Shown: positions 11,128 through 20,480, counted from the first letter of the stretch. The stretch: DNA of 58,340 bases from Bremia lactucae (GCF_004359215.1 NC_090628.1:989737-1048076), one strand, 5' to 3'. Made by a program: numbers and translations. Notes: generated from the letters alone by a model not told the origin.

Positions 11128-11724
11128 TGTAACCCAATGTACGTAATTTTATTGGTATTCTTTACGTAGATAATAGCTTTGCGATGCAGAGCAGGTGCGC
11201 AAATGTATTCCGTTCGTTAAGTAATTCACAATGCTTTTCAATCCTCTTGCTCTTTTGTCGTCTTGTCACCTACGTATGCTGGGTATTGTTAATTGTAGAT
11301 CGTAACTTCGGGCGGATTTTTCATAGCAATGATTCATAGAACACACGTCCTCCTTTTTATGTTTTTCCAATGTAAAATAGGACGTGTTTCACATGATATG
11401 AAGTCGCTCGTGTTCCCGAGAATCTTATTTGGTTAGCGGCTTTATTATAATTCCAATCGACGGCGGAGATGAAACACATTTATGCACTCTAGTAAAAAAG
11501 AGCTCGGACTCCTTAGAAGCACAAATGGTAGAAGAGGGCCATTTATTGACGTAATCTGTGTTTGAAATAAATATTGTTAATCGTAATGGTGTTCTTACTC
11601 TTTGATTGAAACCTAAAAATGTTTTACTAAAAAACCGGCCAATGAGATTTCGTGGAAAACAATGCATCCGCACTTGCCGCGAGGCAAAAAGTGTATAATG
11701 CAGCTTCGAATTCTGCATTAGTAT
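11128..11724. other. Stretch without a supported gene
   Basis: AT-rich sequence between the hairpin and the effector promoter. A 97-codon minus-strand frame (11425-11718) diverges from the effector, but has no recognisable domain, no signal peptide and no codon pattern I can defend, so it is not called. Confidence 0.6.
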
Positions 11725-11741
11725 TCATTCTTCAATCTCTT
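11725..11741 (+). promoter_or_regulatory. Oomycete-type core promoter (Inr + FPR)
   Basis: The bases TCATTCTTCAATCTC lie 42-26 bp before the effector start codon. They fit the oomycete initiator (TCATTY) followed closely by the flanking promoter region (CAWTTT-like, here CAATCT). The spacing to the ATG is normal for oomycete genes with short leaders. The match is by eye to a known consensus. Confidence 0.55.
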
Positions 11742-11766
11742 ACGCTTCACGCAGATCAGCTCTAGC

Positions 11767-12048
11767 ATGCGTTTTTACTGCGTCGTGGCTGCGGCTATCC
11801 ATTTGGCGTGCGTCGCTCTGGGGTCGTCTGTCGGGATGCCTAAAGCTATTATCGAAAGCCCTTTAGATTCTGACACTGACACTCAAGTCATTACGAGGCT
11901 GCGAAGGACCACCGCTGTCGCACTCAACAAAAAAGCTGAACCAGTATCCAGAAGATTGATTCGAAGCCTTTGGCGGAAATTCAACGACCGCATTCTTCAT
12001 CTTCGGAGCGAGAAAGCTTTGGCAAGACTTAGCAAAGTCAGCTCCTAA
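11767..12048 (+). CDS. Candidate secreted RXLR-like effector, 93 aa
   Basis: Residues 1-20 form a classic secretion signal: MRF start, hydrophobic run VVAAAIHLACVALG and small residues before a likely cut at S20-S21. After a short acidic stretch (DSDTDTQ, 35-40) comes TRLRR at 43-47, a position and composition typical of the RXLR translocation motif, although the exact spacing is RLRR and not RxLR. No dEER follows. The C-terminal half is basic and probably helical (RRLIRSLWRKFNDRI). Host-cell delivery of such proteins is established for oomycetes; the function of this one is unknown. Single exon, promoter motif upstream, AATAAA downstream. It lies in a transposon-rich region, as many oomycete effectors do. 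It could also be a truncated family member. Confidence 0.55.
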   Translation: MRFYCVVAAAIHLACVALGSSVGMPKAIIESPLDSDTDTQVITRLRRTTAVALNKKAEPVSRRLIRSLWRKFNDRILHLRSEKALARLSKVSS

Positions 12049-12625
12049 TGCGGTTGGTAAAAAGCAATATCCAGCAACGAAGTGGTGATATGTCGCGACG
12101 CCGAAAGAGTTGGATTGGGACTGCTAGAGCGAAGCCTGAAGCGCTTTTGGCAAGCCATAGACAGCTGTAGTCATCTTCATTGCTAATAAAATAATATTTT
12201 GGATCGAAAGCTAATCATTGACAATGATGCCTGAATTTGTGCACGGTCTCTTATTTACCGCTACCTGCCAGCAGAGCCTGCGGTCTTGGCTTAATAATAT
12301 CTTAATCTTGGCAGATCTAAGAAAATAGTAGCGCAAATTAGGGGACCGGCCACCAAACCGGAGGCCAAAATTCTCGCCAAATGGACGCTATCTTCACGCA
12401 TAAGGTCAATAAATGTCCGCATTCGCAATGCGTCCAGCCAAAAATTGCAAGTCCAGCTACTATCCCGAGACAGCGTCGATGCGCTGCACCAATGCGCGAA
12501 CGCGGCGTTTGCTTTTAGTGAAACTCTACATCAAAGAAGGACCCATCACAAATGCGAAAGTAGTTACGAAACAGTGACAGGCTACTCTAACGGGTAAGTT
12601 TTCAGCATTCGACAATTAACCCGCC
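12049..12625. other. Gap between effector and CEP104: poly(A) signal, otherwise no gene seen
   Basis: AATAAA at 12185-12190 is a plausible poly(A) signal for the effector. A short open stretch follows the effector stop in another frame (about 12061-12168) and might be decayed coding sequence. The remainder should hold the CEP104 promoter and leader, but no clear Inr/FPR match was found. Confidence 0.4.
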
Positions 12626-15074
12626 ATGAGCAAGCTACGCTTCTCTGTTGCGGCATATTCAAGTGAGGACGCAGTGTTTCGCGCTTGTGAATTAAACAAG
12701 CAAGCGGAAATTACGAAGGGCTACATGACGGATAAGTACGATGTACCTGTGTTGGAAACTTTCAAGCACACCTGAAATCTTAATGCAATCTTACCACCAG
12801 AAATTGTCCGTATCCTCAAGACTTAGTACTGCAGCTTCAAGACGGCCTATGTCGAGTCTCTCAAATGCAACTTCTCTCTCACCAAAGTCACATCGCCACG
12901 AAAATCGAGCTTTTTGTCTCAAAGGAACAATCGTATGAGAGAGATACCACTAGATTCACTCGTCTCGGGTTCCTTACGCTCAAGACGAATATTGAAAACA
13001 AGTATAAGGCTAGAGAGCTGAAGACTGTCCTCATTGAACAAGAAGCAATACTGCTGAAGCTGCGTATTCATACATGTCACATTAATGAGCGCAACCTTTA
13101 TAACCAGGTGGGTTTTATAACCATTAATTTGTATGGACAGCCTCTGGGCCTCCTACCGTGCCACTCAAGAAGTAAGTCGGTGAGTAACATGCCAAGGCGC
13201 AAAATTGAAGAGCCGGAGCACTTTAGCTTGGATGTGCGATTTGACCTTAAGACGGCAGCTAAATTACGCGATATCCAAGTGGCCAAAGATGAGGCAGTGG
13301 CCAACGAAGACTATGATCAAGCCAAGCGGCTCAAACAGGTGGAAGAACACGTACAGAGCATTGGACTAGAATTAACTAGGCTCGATGCACAAAAAAAAGA
13401 AGCTGTGGTCAGTGAAAACTACGACCTGGCCAAGAAGATTAAGCACGAAATTAGTATGCTTGAAGGTTCGTTGAGTAGTAACGAGACCCAGCCGATCGTG
13501 CCAAATTCAGGGACTGCAGTTGCGCCATCAAGGATTCAAAGTCACCGCTTGTCATCGACTTTTTTTCCTTGCGGTATGCATCCGGATAATTTGGCACCAG
13601 TTGCCGATAATGGCGGGGATGATGGAGGAAGGAAAGATTTATTGCATCAATCTATTGGCGAAGAGCACGATGAAACAAGTGGAGCTTACCATACTGGTCC
13701 ATATCACGGCAAGCATAGTGAATTAAATTCTTACTTTCGGGGCATTCCTGACGCTGAGGACTTGCCTGCTCCGGAGGAAATTTCACCGGCATTTGCTAAA
13801 GACAGCGAAGAACTGGTCGCTGTGATTGGCCCTTTCTTCACCCGTTGTGTCTTTAGTAATTTATGGAAACACCGTGTTGCTGCAATTCGAAAGGTTACCA
13901 TGGATATGAAGCTTTACGATGTCGATTCGACGCGATTGCTGGACGTGTGTTCTCGTCTTGCACAAATTGGTGTCCAAGACTGTATTGCACAAGTCACGTT
14001 GTCAGCTTTTGAGCTGCTAGATCGCATGCTTTCATTTAGCGCGCGAGTTCATCCCGACGACATGTGCCGAATCGTAAGCTCCTTCTCTTCGTCGCTGTTT
14101 GTACTATATTGAAACTTAAATGTATGTTCCTCCTTAATGCGTAGCTCGGCAATAGCATGAGTCAGTTGGTAATTAAGCTTGGTGAATCTAATGCGAAGGT
14201 TCGCGACGAAGCTGCAGCTTTATTAAAGCGAATTGCGGCAGCAAACAATATTGGCGCGGCTTTCGTCGCGTTCCATCTCACAAAACGATCTAAGAAGCCG
14301 CTTGGGCTAAAGCTTCTAATTGGCCGGCTTTGTGTGCTCAAAAACCTTCTTTGTGATTTTGAGCTACTTCCTGATTCCGAGTTTTCGGTTTCTGGCATAA
14401 TGGGATTTCTTAAAGACTGCAATTGCCTGGCACACCAGAGTCGCGAAATTCGTGACGCAGGAAAGGAGATCACAGCATCTTTGTATCTCGTCGTGGGCAC
14501 TGAAATAGAAGTTTTTTTAAAATCACTTCGACCAAAGCAGCTTGAAGAGTACCAAGTGGCTTTTGATTTAGCTAAAACAGCACAGGCTTCAAAGCTACGT
14601 GATGCTGCTCGAGGAGCTCATAGAAACGATACAAAAGACGAGAAAAGTCAAGCCCACCTTGAAGACCAAGTCGCCTGTAGTGAAGATGAGGTCTCTATGG
14701 ATGAATTTACGTGCCCATTCTGTGGCGTCATGGACGATAAGTTTGATGCTGAGAATCTTGACCAGCACTTCTGGTCATCCTGCCAAATGCTAACGCCATG
14801 TAAGACATGTGGTCAAATTGTTGAGATTTCAACGTTAAACGAACATTTATTAAAAAGGTGCGAGTTGCAAAATCACTGCGAGTGTCCACGATGCGGAGAA
14901 GCCATCACTGTAAAGTTTTTCGAGCGCCACGTTTCTTTAAATGATTGCCAGCCTCGCGTTCCTTTAAATTGCGCTAGCCGTTGTCCTCTTTGCCACAATG
15001 ACATCGCGATCGGGACAGCAGGTTGGCAACGTCACTTGCTAGAAGAAGGATGTCCACAAAACCCACGAAGCTAG
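12626..15074 (+). CDS. CEP104: CEP104 / FAP256-like ciliary-tip protein, 3 exons, 770 aa
   Basis: Exons 12626-12735, 12801-14073 and 14145-15074, joined by GT-AG introns of 65 and 71 nt. Both junctions keep frame and restore family-like sequence (NCPYPQDLVLQL after intron 1). Residues 1 to about 150 form the CEP104 N-terminal jellyroll: LLSHQSHIATKIELF, FTRLGFLTL, KARELK, NLYNQVGFI. Residues about 183-258 are two UVR-like coiled-coil repeats (DYDQAKRLKQ, NYDLAKKIKH). About 363-600 fit the TOG tubulin-binding array. From 651 to the end is a cysteine/histidine zinc-finger array (CPFC, CKTC, CPRC, CPLC each with later H/C). The family caps growing microtubule tips in cilia, so the role here would be in zoospore flagella. 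Human CEP104 is somewhat longer. The ATG is supported by the N-terminal match; no frame damage seen. Confidence 0.92.
12736..12800 (+). other. Intron 1 of CEP104 (65 nt)
   Basis: GTACGATG donor and TTACCACCAG acceptor. Removing it links a 110-nt first exon to the long second exon in frame; without splicing the reading meets a TGA inside the intron. The size is typical for oomycetes. Confidence 0.75.
14074..14144 (+). other. Intron 2 of CEP104 (71 nt)
   Basis: GTAAGCTCC donor and TGCGTAG acceptor. It falls exactly between codons, and joins CRI to LGNSMSQLV within the TOG domain. Reading through would hit TGA. Confidence 0.85.
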
Positions 15075-15506
15075 ATTGCCAGGAAATTTTATAAGAACAA
15101 AACGAAGAAAAAATCACATCCAGTACGCGCTGTCTCGGGCGCTCTTCTTTTTGACATTACAAATATTTCAGCATCTTAGAATTCAAAGTATGGGAACGTG
15201 TATTGTCAAGGTTCCTGATTGGTCACGGATAATGTTCGATAGATACGGTATCGCTTGTTCGAGCGCTTCTTGGTGTTGGTTTCCCTGTATACACGTTCAA
15301 CCGTGCTAACTTTGACTTATTTAACGCGATGTCCGTAAAATTGGAGGCGAGTGACTCCAGAGACTGCAAAAGCAGCGATCATACCATCTTGCTGCAACTT
15401 TGCCGAGTTTAGAGTACAAAATGCCAGTAGCAGTGACGCTGAAAGACATTAGCTCCAACCTCATGCCCTTGTTGTCGATCGAGCGTAAAGACCACATATT
15501 GTAACT
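15075..15506. other. Downstream of CEP104: no gene recognised
   Basis: Short open frames on both strands here lack recognisable domains. The minus strand at 15321-15515 may belong to the decayed gene further right. Confidence 0.5.
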
Positions 15507-15584
15507 CATCCACAATCGATCGCCATTGCTCGACTAAAGATGTTCCATCGACAACCGATCGCTATTGTTCGACTAACGACATCT
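15507..15584. repeat. Two tandem copies of a 39-bp unit
   Basis: 15507-15545 and 15546-15584 share CATC-ACAA-CGATCGC-ATTG-TCGACTAA. On the minus strand the unit reads SLVEQ-RS-VD in one frame, so it may be a repeat within a former coding sequence. Confidence 0.65.
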
Positions 15585-15600
15585 GAGGAGCAACGCTGCT

Positions 15601-16102
15601 TTATAATGCAGTAGAGCAGTTCCTCTTTCGAGTCTGACGTGGTCGTTTCAGTCGCCTCGTTGAATGAGAAGCAGCAGCATTTAAATCTTTCTTCATGTCC
15701 GTATTACCCAAGGTAGTTTCGATCCACTAACGGGTGCAGGCTCTTAGCAGCAAGCTCACGATAAAGTTGGTCTTGAAATTTGCTGTTGCACTTATGCGTA
15801 CCTTGTGTACTGCCATTAACTCCTAGCATCTGCGCAATGTGCGTCAGATACTCGTGGCGTTCCTGACGTTCATTAGCTACAACCTCGTGTGCATACTGCT
15901 GAAGCTTGAGCCGAGACTCGGCTCAAGACGCGATTTCGAAGACGACGTCAAATTACGGCGTTGTCAAGGAGTGCATTGGCGTTTTTTTTGTGGGACTGGT
16001 CTCGACAGTCTGCGCTGCATTCAGGAGCTCTGTAAACGTCGTAATTGGTGTCTGAAGAGTGTCGATCTCGGTAAGCGGGGCACGTCGTAATGAGGCCACG
16101 CT
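15601..16102 (-). pseudogene. Unrecognised minus-strand gene, broken and cut by a retrotransposon
   Basis: Three adjoining minus-strand frames look like real protein. 16102-15953 gives APLTEIDTLQTPITTFTELL. 15922-15704 (72 codons) gives RLKLQQYAHEVVANERQERH, then EYLTHIAQMLGV, and ends HPLVDRNYLG. 15696-15601 gives RRLKRPRQTRKR, a strongly basic, nuclear-signal-like tail. The order suggests one gene with a coiled-coil middle and basic end, now carrying about two frame changes (or unseen introns). The 5' end stops just before the B1 LTR at 16110, so the insertion may have destroyed it. I do not recognise the family. Confidence 0.45.
15905..15927. repeat. Perfect 11-bp inverted repeat, 1-nt loop
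   Basis: CTTGAGCCGAG-A-CTCGGCTCAAG. It contains the TGA that interrupts the broken minus-strand gene, so the frame break may have arisen with the palindrome. The GypB gag also contains GCTTGAG...CTCAAGC hairpins. Confidence 0.8.
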
Positions 16103-16109
16103 CTATTTA

Positions 16110-16536
16110 TCTAACGGGGTGTATCGTGACATGAAATTAACACTTAAGGGTTGTTAATTAATATATTATCTAAAAGGTAGATAATATTTGGAGGATATTA
16201 CTTTATATTGTAATATTCAGAATTCTTATCCATAAATAGGTATAGGCCATTATATATATTTATTCCGCAGACTAATCAGCTGCAGGAGTAATCAGAGAGA
16301 GTTACAGATAAGATAGAGATAAGAATTCATTACATGTTTAGTATTAGATTATAATTAAGTTAGCATTTACAAAGATAGAACAAGAGACACTTAATTATAT
16401 TTAATACAGTTTTCATTTTACCCTCTTAAGTCTAGTTGTCTTAAGAGAAGTCTTCCTCTGCACGTACTAGTGTACGTGAAATAACGTAAGGCACCACTCG
16501 CAACTGAAGCAGTACAAGTCGTCGTGTCCCTTTACA
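16110..16536 (+). repeat. GypB 5' LTR (B1)
   Basis: Starts TCTAACGGGG (other copies TGTAACGGGG) and ends GTCCCTTTACA (other copies CCCCGTTACA), giving 10-bp terminal inverted repeats TGTAACGGGG/CCCCGTTACA in the family. It shares ATTATCTACCTTTT, GATAAG and CACGTACTAGTGTACGTG-like palindrome words with the LTRs at 31379, 44492, 53787, 54143 and 57173. The gag ATG follows only 12 nt later. Confidence 0.88.
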
Positions 16537-16548
16537 CCAGGTTGAACT

Positions 16549-17733
16549 ATGAACATGTTAGGTTTGGGAAATGTGGTCCGTCCAAGGACCACATTTCCCA
16601 CACCTAACATGGACATATTAGATGATAGTGGGAATACGCATCACGTTTACCGTGAAAGCTACTCCTTTCTAGGTAACATAGAAAGGAGTGCGGTCGAACA
16701 AATGAGTTCGACCGTAGGAAACAATGCAATCTTGGCAATGCTGTCCAATTTGGACAGAGATGCCCTCCATTCAACCATCGCCAAGTTCATACAACATGAA
16801 CTTGACGAGATGAAGGAAAAAGTAGCTTTGCTGAATCAGCAAAGCTCTCAACAGGCAGAACTGTTGAGATTACAACAGGTACAGACCCCTGTAACTGGGA
16901 TGACGCAAACGCGTCGTCTCGAAACTTTAAAGATTGACATCTCTAAGTATAGGGGAGTCGAAGAAGACTCCCTCTTGAGATGGTTTGTCGAGTTGGACGA
17001 TGCCATAACGGCAGGTCACATCGTCGACGAGCAAATGCAAGTCGCATTCGCTCAATCAAATTTAGCAAGTCGTGCCAAAACTTGGGCATTGGGCCTTAAG
17101 TTGCGCGACCCATACGTCTTTGGGTCGCTAGAGGCTTTTAAAGCCCGGCTCAAACAGATGTTTGAACTGCCAAGAGCTGAGTTCAGAGCTCGTTCAGAGC
17201 TTCTGAAACTCAAGCAAGGCAAGCGTGATGTTCACGCATATGCCCAGCACATACGACTCTTAGCGAGTTGTATTACCAATAACCCAGTCCATGAACACAC
17301 GTTGATTACGGTGTTCATGCAAGGTCTTACGGATGGTCCCGTAAAGACCCACCTGTTCCGCTTGGAACTGGATACGCTTGAAGAAGCAATATCCGTAGCG
17401 GAACAGGAGGACTTTAGCTTGAGACAGGCTCAAGCAAGTTCGTCATCATATCGTCCACCTAGACGACACGAACTAGGAGGTCCAGAACCCATGGACCTTT
17501 CCTATGTCGAAAGCGAGAAACCTCGCTTTTCGAATAATAAGCGATCGCAGAAATGCCATCGCTGCCAAAAATTGGGACATTACGCTCATGAGTGTAGTGC
17601 CCCACGTCCAGCACCAAAAGGTACTGAACGTAATTTTGGATCGTATGCCAAAAAGGGCAACGGTCGCGGATCCGACGTTGTTGCGAAATCGCAACAGCGA
17701 GGCGGACCGCCAAAAAATGGACGGGGTCAGTAG
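16549..17733 (+). CDS. GypB Gag, 394 aa, intact
   Basis: The capsid-forming structural protein of the element. A helical retrotransposon-gag domain occupies about residues 120-300 (RWFVELDDAI, WALGLKLRDP, FKARLKQMF, KQGKRDVHAYAQHIR, VFMQGLTDGPVK). A CCHC zinc knuckle, CX2CX4HX4C, is at residues 336-349 (CHRCQKLGHYAHEC), followed by a basic tail. The 26-bp inverted repeat at 16554-16611 directly follows the start codon, and hairpins continue throughout. The stop TAG (17731-17733) lies in the left arm of a hairpin used by the putative -1 frameshift. This is the only complete retroelement protein in the window. Confidence 0.9.
   Translation: MNMLGLGNVVRPRTTFPTPNMDILDDSGNTHHVYRESYSFLGNIERSAVEQMSSTVGNNAILAMLSNLDRDALHSTIAKFIQHELDEMKEKVALLNQQSSQQAELLRLQQVQTPVTGMTQTRRLETLKIDISKYRGVEEDSLLRWFVELDDAITAGHIVDEQMQVAFAQSNLASRAKTWALGLKLRDPYVFGSLEAFKARLKQMFELPRAEFRARSELLKLKQGKRDVHAYAQHIRLLASCITNNPVHEHTLITVFMQGLTDGPVKTHLFRLELDTLEEAISVAEQEDFSLRQAQASSSSYRPPRRHELGGPEPMDLSYVESEKPRFSNNKRSQKCHRCQKLGHYAHECSAPRPAPKGTERNFGSYAKKGNGRGSDVVAKSQQRGGPPKNGRGQ
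16554..16611. repeat. 26-bp inverted repeat at the gag start
   Basis: Arms 16554-16579 and 16586-16611 match at 25 of 26 positions with a 6-nt loop. It begins five bases after the first base of the gag ATG. It would fold into a very stable hairpin in the transcript and could impede or regulate initiation. Confidence 0.95.
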
Positions 17734-17752
17734 GGGCGCAACGCCCTACTGA
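17712..17752 (+). promoter_or_regulatory. Putative programmed -1 ribosomal frameshift site (gag to pol)
   Basis: In the gag frame the codons CCA AAA AAT hold the heptamer A-AAA-AAT (17712-17718). After an 8-nt spacer a hairpin starts: TCAGTAGGG (17727-17735) pairs with CCCTACTGA (17744-17752). The gag stop TAG is inside the left arm. Slipping back one base continues directly into the protease frame, which is open through the junction. An inverted diverged copy keeps the layout (see 36844-36883). The general mechanism is well known for gypsy-type elements; activity here is untested. Confidence 0.75.
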
Positions 17753-18317
17753 TCCAGCAACCTCAAGAGAATTTGCAAATCTCTTGACAAAAGTTGCTCC
17801 AGACACACAATCATTATGTGTCTCTGCACCTGGTGATGAGGTATCACTCATCACCTTGAAATTGAAAGTGACAAATGATTTGTCACTTAAAGCCCTAGTG
17901 GACTGCGGAGCGTCGAATAACTTTATTCGTCGCCAGTCACTAGAGGGTAGTAGGCTCAAATATATTGAGCGCGACATCCCTCCAACGAGGATGACGGTGC
18001 GTCTAGCGACAGGCGCATCGATAACAGTGATGAAACGCGTAGTGAAATTTCACTACACGTTAAGAGATTTACAGTATGATGATGATTTCATCGTACTGGA
18101 TTCGGATGACAAATTTGATGTCATCCTAGGTTTACCTGAGCTCAGAAAATACGAGCCAAAAATCAGCTGGCAGCATCGATCCGTAAAGATGCCTGCCACT
18201 TGTTCATCAGATGGCCATCTGATGAACGTCCACAAGCGCGTGGATGTAATTCGAGTGAGTGCGATGGCCTCGATTGTGGTACGGTCGTTAGTACGACTGC
18301 ACAAGATCACAATGTGA
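17718..18317 (+). CDS. GypB protease segment of Pol (B1)
   Basis: Frame entered by the -1 shift, so no ATG is expected. It carries the retropepsin motif VDCGASNNFIRRQSLE at about 17898-17945 with catalytic Asp at 17901-17903, then the flap-like MTVRLATGASITV and the second conserved block DDKFDVILGLPELRKY. The frame ends at a TGA at 18315-18317, where other copies continue into the linker, so Pol is truncated here. A 26-bp perfect palindrome (18202-18227) lies in it. Confidence 0.8.
   Translation, partial: WTGSVGAQRPTDPATSREFANLLTKVAPDTQSLCVSAPGDEVSLITLKLKVTNDLSLKALVDCGASNNFIRRQSLEGSRLKYIERDIPPTRMTVRLATGASITVMKRVVKFHYTLRDLQYDDDFIVLDSDDKFDVILGLPELRKYEPKISWQHRSVKMPATCSSDGHLMNVHKRVDVIRVSAMASIVVRSLVRLHKITM
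18202..18227. repeat. Perfect 26-bp palindrome in the protease region
   Basis: GTTCATCAGATGG followed at once by its reverse complement. B3 keeps 20 bp of it at 50031-50053, and GypB-old keeps the eight outer pairs (GTTCATCA/TGATGAAC, about 7802-7825) although its centre has changed. Confidence 0.95.
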
Positions 18318-20035
18318 TTACTAATCACCCTGTGAAGTCAGCTGCCGGCGGGTGTGCGAATGCACAGGCAGCGCCGAAGGTCCACCACTCGAATAACTCG
18401 AGTGGATTGAGACATAAATGTACGCCTAGTGGGCGACATTCAACGAAGATATCGGTTGCTTAAAAGGGACAACACGATGATCCTAGGTCGAGTGGAGAGT
18501 CGACCGTAGATAGAGGACCCGACTGTGATGGTGCAATCACAGTCGGAAGACGTTGAGGGAATAAGTCCCACGTACTTGAGGAGAAATCTCCTTAAATAGT
18601 TGAAGTTACGAGACTTCAAGATCCCGAGGGATGAATCCCTTGGCAGTCTGTGGATAATTCCCAGGAAGAAACCGAGACATTAAATGTCTTGTTTAATAAC
18701 GGTTCGAGAGTAGGCGCCTCTACTCTTGATCTGTATGCGCCTCCGAAGTTAACTTCGGAGATAACCCAATTACCAATCGTAGACCTAAATGGTTATTGAG
18801 AGATCTGCATAGTGACAGAATCAAGCAGATCTGCGTACTATTCACACAGGACAAATACGTCATTGAAATTCGGTCAACGGTAATTTCTGCAGAGAACAAA
18901 CGGGTTCTCAGTAGCTCATCGATGGACGACAGTGTCCTCGATTTGAAGACTCGGATTGAGATATATACTACTCAATACTGGGAGTCACTTAAGACAAATC
19001 CTTTGTACAAGGGATCGGTTGAATTTAGGGATGTATTCCCTGAAACAGTTCCATGCGAGATAACTAAGGATAATGACACTCGACATGAGATCGAGTTCAA
19101 ACCGGGCTCGAAGTACTGTGTGGCCACTGCCTCATATACATGTACTTGCGATCGATAAATTCTTTATCGATCGATTAAAACGGGCGATGTAAGGGGATCC
19201 CCCCCCGATAGCTGTCCGACCTTCTGTGTGCGAAAGGCTACCGGAGGGTGGCGGGTAGTGCACGCATTCAACAAACTGAATGCTGCAACGGTACCGGCTC
19301 AAACGCCGATACCTAGAAAAGACGTAAGCATAGATGGTATGACTAAGAGTACCATTTTTTCGTTAATGAATCTGATGGATGGATTTTATCAGATCCTTAC
19401 GCATGAATAGGTATCCCGTACGCAGCAGTGAGCACTCATAGCAGGATGTCCTGAGAATGGCTAGTAATGCCACAGAAGCTTAGTAACGCCCCTGCAACAT
19501 TCAACAGATGTGTAACAAATCTGTTGAGATCGGTGCGGGAATTCGCACCGAGTTATTTCGACGATGTATTCGTCATAGCCGAGTTATGAACGGTAAGACG
19601 GACGTGGAAGTTCATGAAACTCACCTTCGTCAGGTTCTTCCAAGAAGTGTATATTCGCTGCAAGCGAAATCAACACCCGCAGACTCTCTTATCGACCAGA
19701 TCTTTTGGAGGAGGCGGGCCCGATGGACCCAGTTCTCAAATGAAGCTTCGTTTCGCTTCTTGACTCGTTTGGAAACAGAACGATCGAAATTTCCTGTATC
19801 AAGAAGTGTATATTCGCTGCAAGCGAAATACCGCTTCTTGGGTTCGTCGTCAGTAAACACGGCGTTCGCCCCGATCCCGAAAAAATATAGGCAATAACTG
19901 ACTGGCCAGTTTCAGTCGATGTCAAAAAACTTACAAAGTTCCGTGGATTAGCGGTGTACTTGCACAAGTACTCACGCAATTATGCCGAGATGACACTTCA
20001 TCTCTCTCGTCTCTTGGAAAAGACGAGAAATGGTT
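18318..20035 (+). pseudogene. Linker and reverse transcriptase, broken (B1)
   Basis: The linker (18660-19160) includes GSVEFRDVFPETVPCEI before the RT. RT blocks: GGWRVVHAFNKLNAATVPAQ at 19240-19300, PIPRKDVSIDGM, then a TAG at about 19408. SYFDDVFV, the catalytic motif (Y-x-D-D type), is at 19551-19574 in a shifted frame. From about 19641 the RT thumb is disrupted by an insertion flanked by two copies of a 29-bp repeat (19644-19672 and 19801-19829). The connection segment YLHKYSRNYAEMTLHLSRLL is at 19960-20010. The enzyme would copy element RNA into DNA in the capsid. Confidence 0.8.
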
Positions 20036-20480
20036 ATGGAACGCTGATTTTTGTCAGCGTTCTTGAGGTCCAAGCAAAGCCTGATGCAATCACCCACCTT
20101 GGCGATTGCAGGTCAAGACAGACCAATCCATGCGGTTTGTGTCGCCAGCGATTTCGCAATCGGCTGTGCATTAATTCTATATGGTACAGACGGCGTGGGG
20201 CGCATCGTCTGTTACCAATCACGTCAGCTGCAACCAGCTGAACGCAATTACCTAGCGCATGACATGAAAATCCTTGCCATGAAATATGCACTGGCTAAAT
20301 TTAGGGTCTATCTCCGAGAAGATAGACCTTTTATCGTATATTCGGACCATGCGTTATTCCGCACGACCATAAATAGCCGACACATCTCGCAAAGATAGCG
20401 AGGTGGCTATCCTTCTTCGCATCGTATAAATTTCTCCGTGGATTATACTAAATGTCGTCGGTGATGCGTTGTCACGCCAA
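20036..20480 (+). pseudogene. RNase H domain, broken (B1)
   Basis: Codons around 20100-20400 give CVASDFAIGCALILYGTDGV, then MKILAMKYALAKFRVYL, then FIVYSDHALFRT: the RNase H Asp (SDFA), the region of the catalytic Glu (in related copies DKELLAMK; here DMKILAMK, so Glu is lost) and the YxDHA Asp block. A TAG follows at 20396. Normally it would degrade the RNA strand during reverse transcription. Confidence 0.75.

Noticed and set aside
11425..11718. 97-codon minus-strand frame diverging from the effector candidate
   Set aside because: No domain, no signal peptide, composition like random AT-rich frames; it covers the effector's upstream region.
15839..16090. 83-codon plus-strand frame
   Set aside because: The opposite strand reads as better protein (coiled coil, basic tail), so this is taken as its shadow.
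17459..17977. 172-codon minus-strand frame opposite gag/protease of B1
   Set aside because: It mirrors gag and protease and arises because hairpin-rich DNA reads similarly on both strands; no copy-to-copy support was seen.
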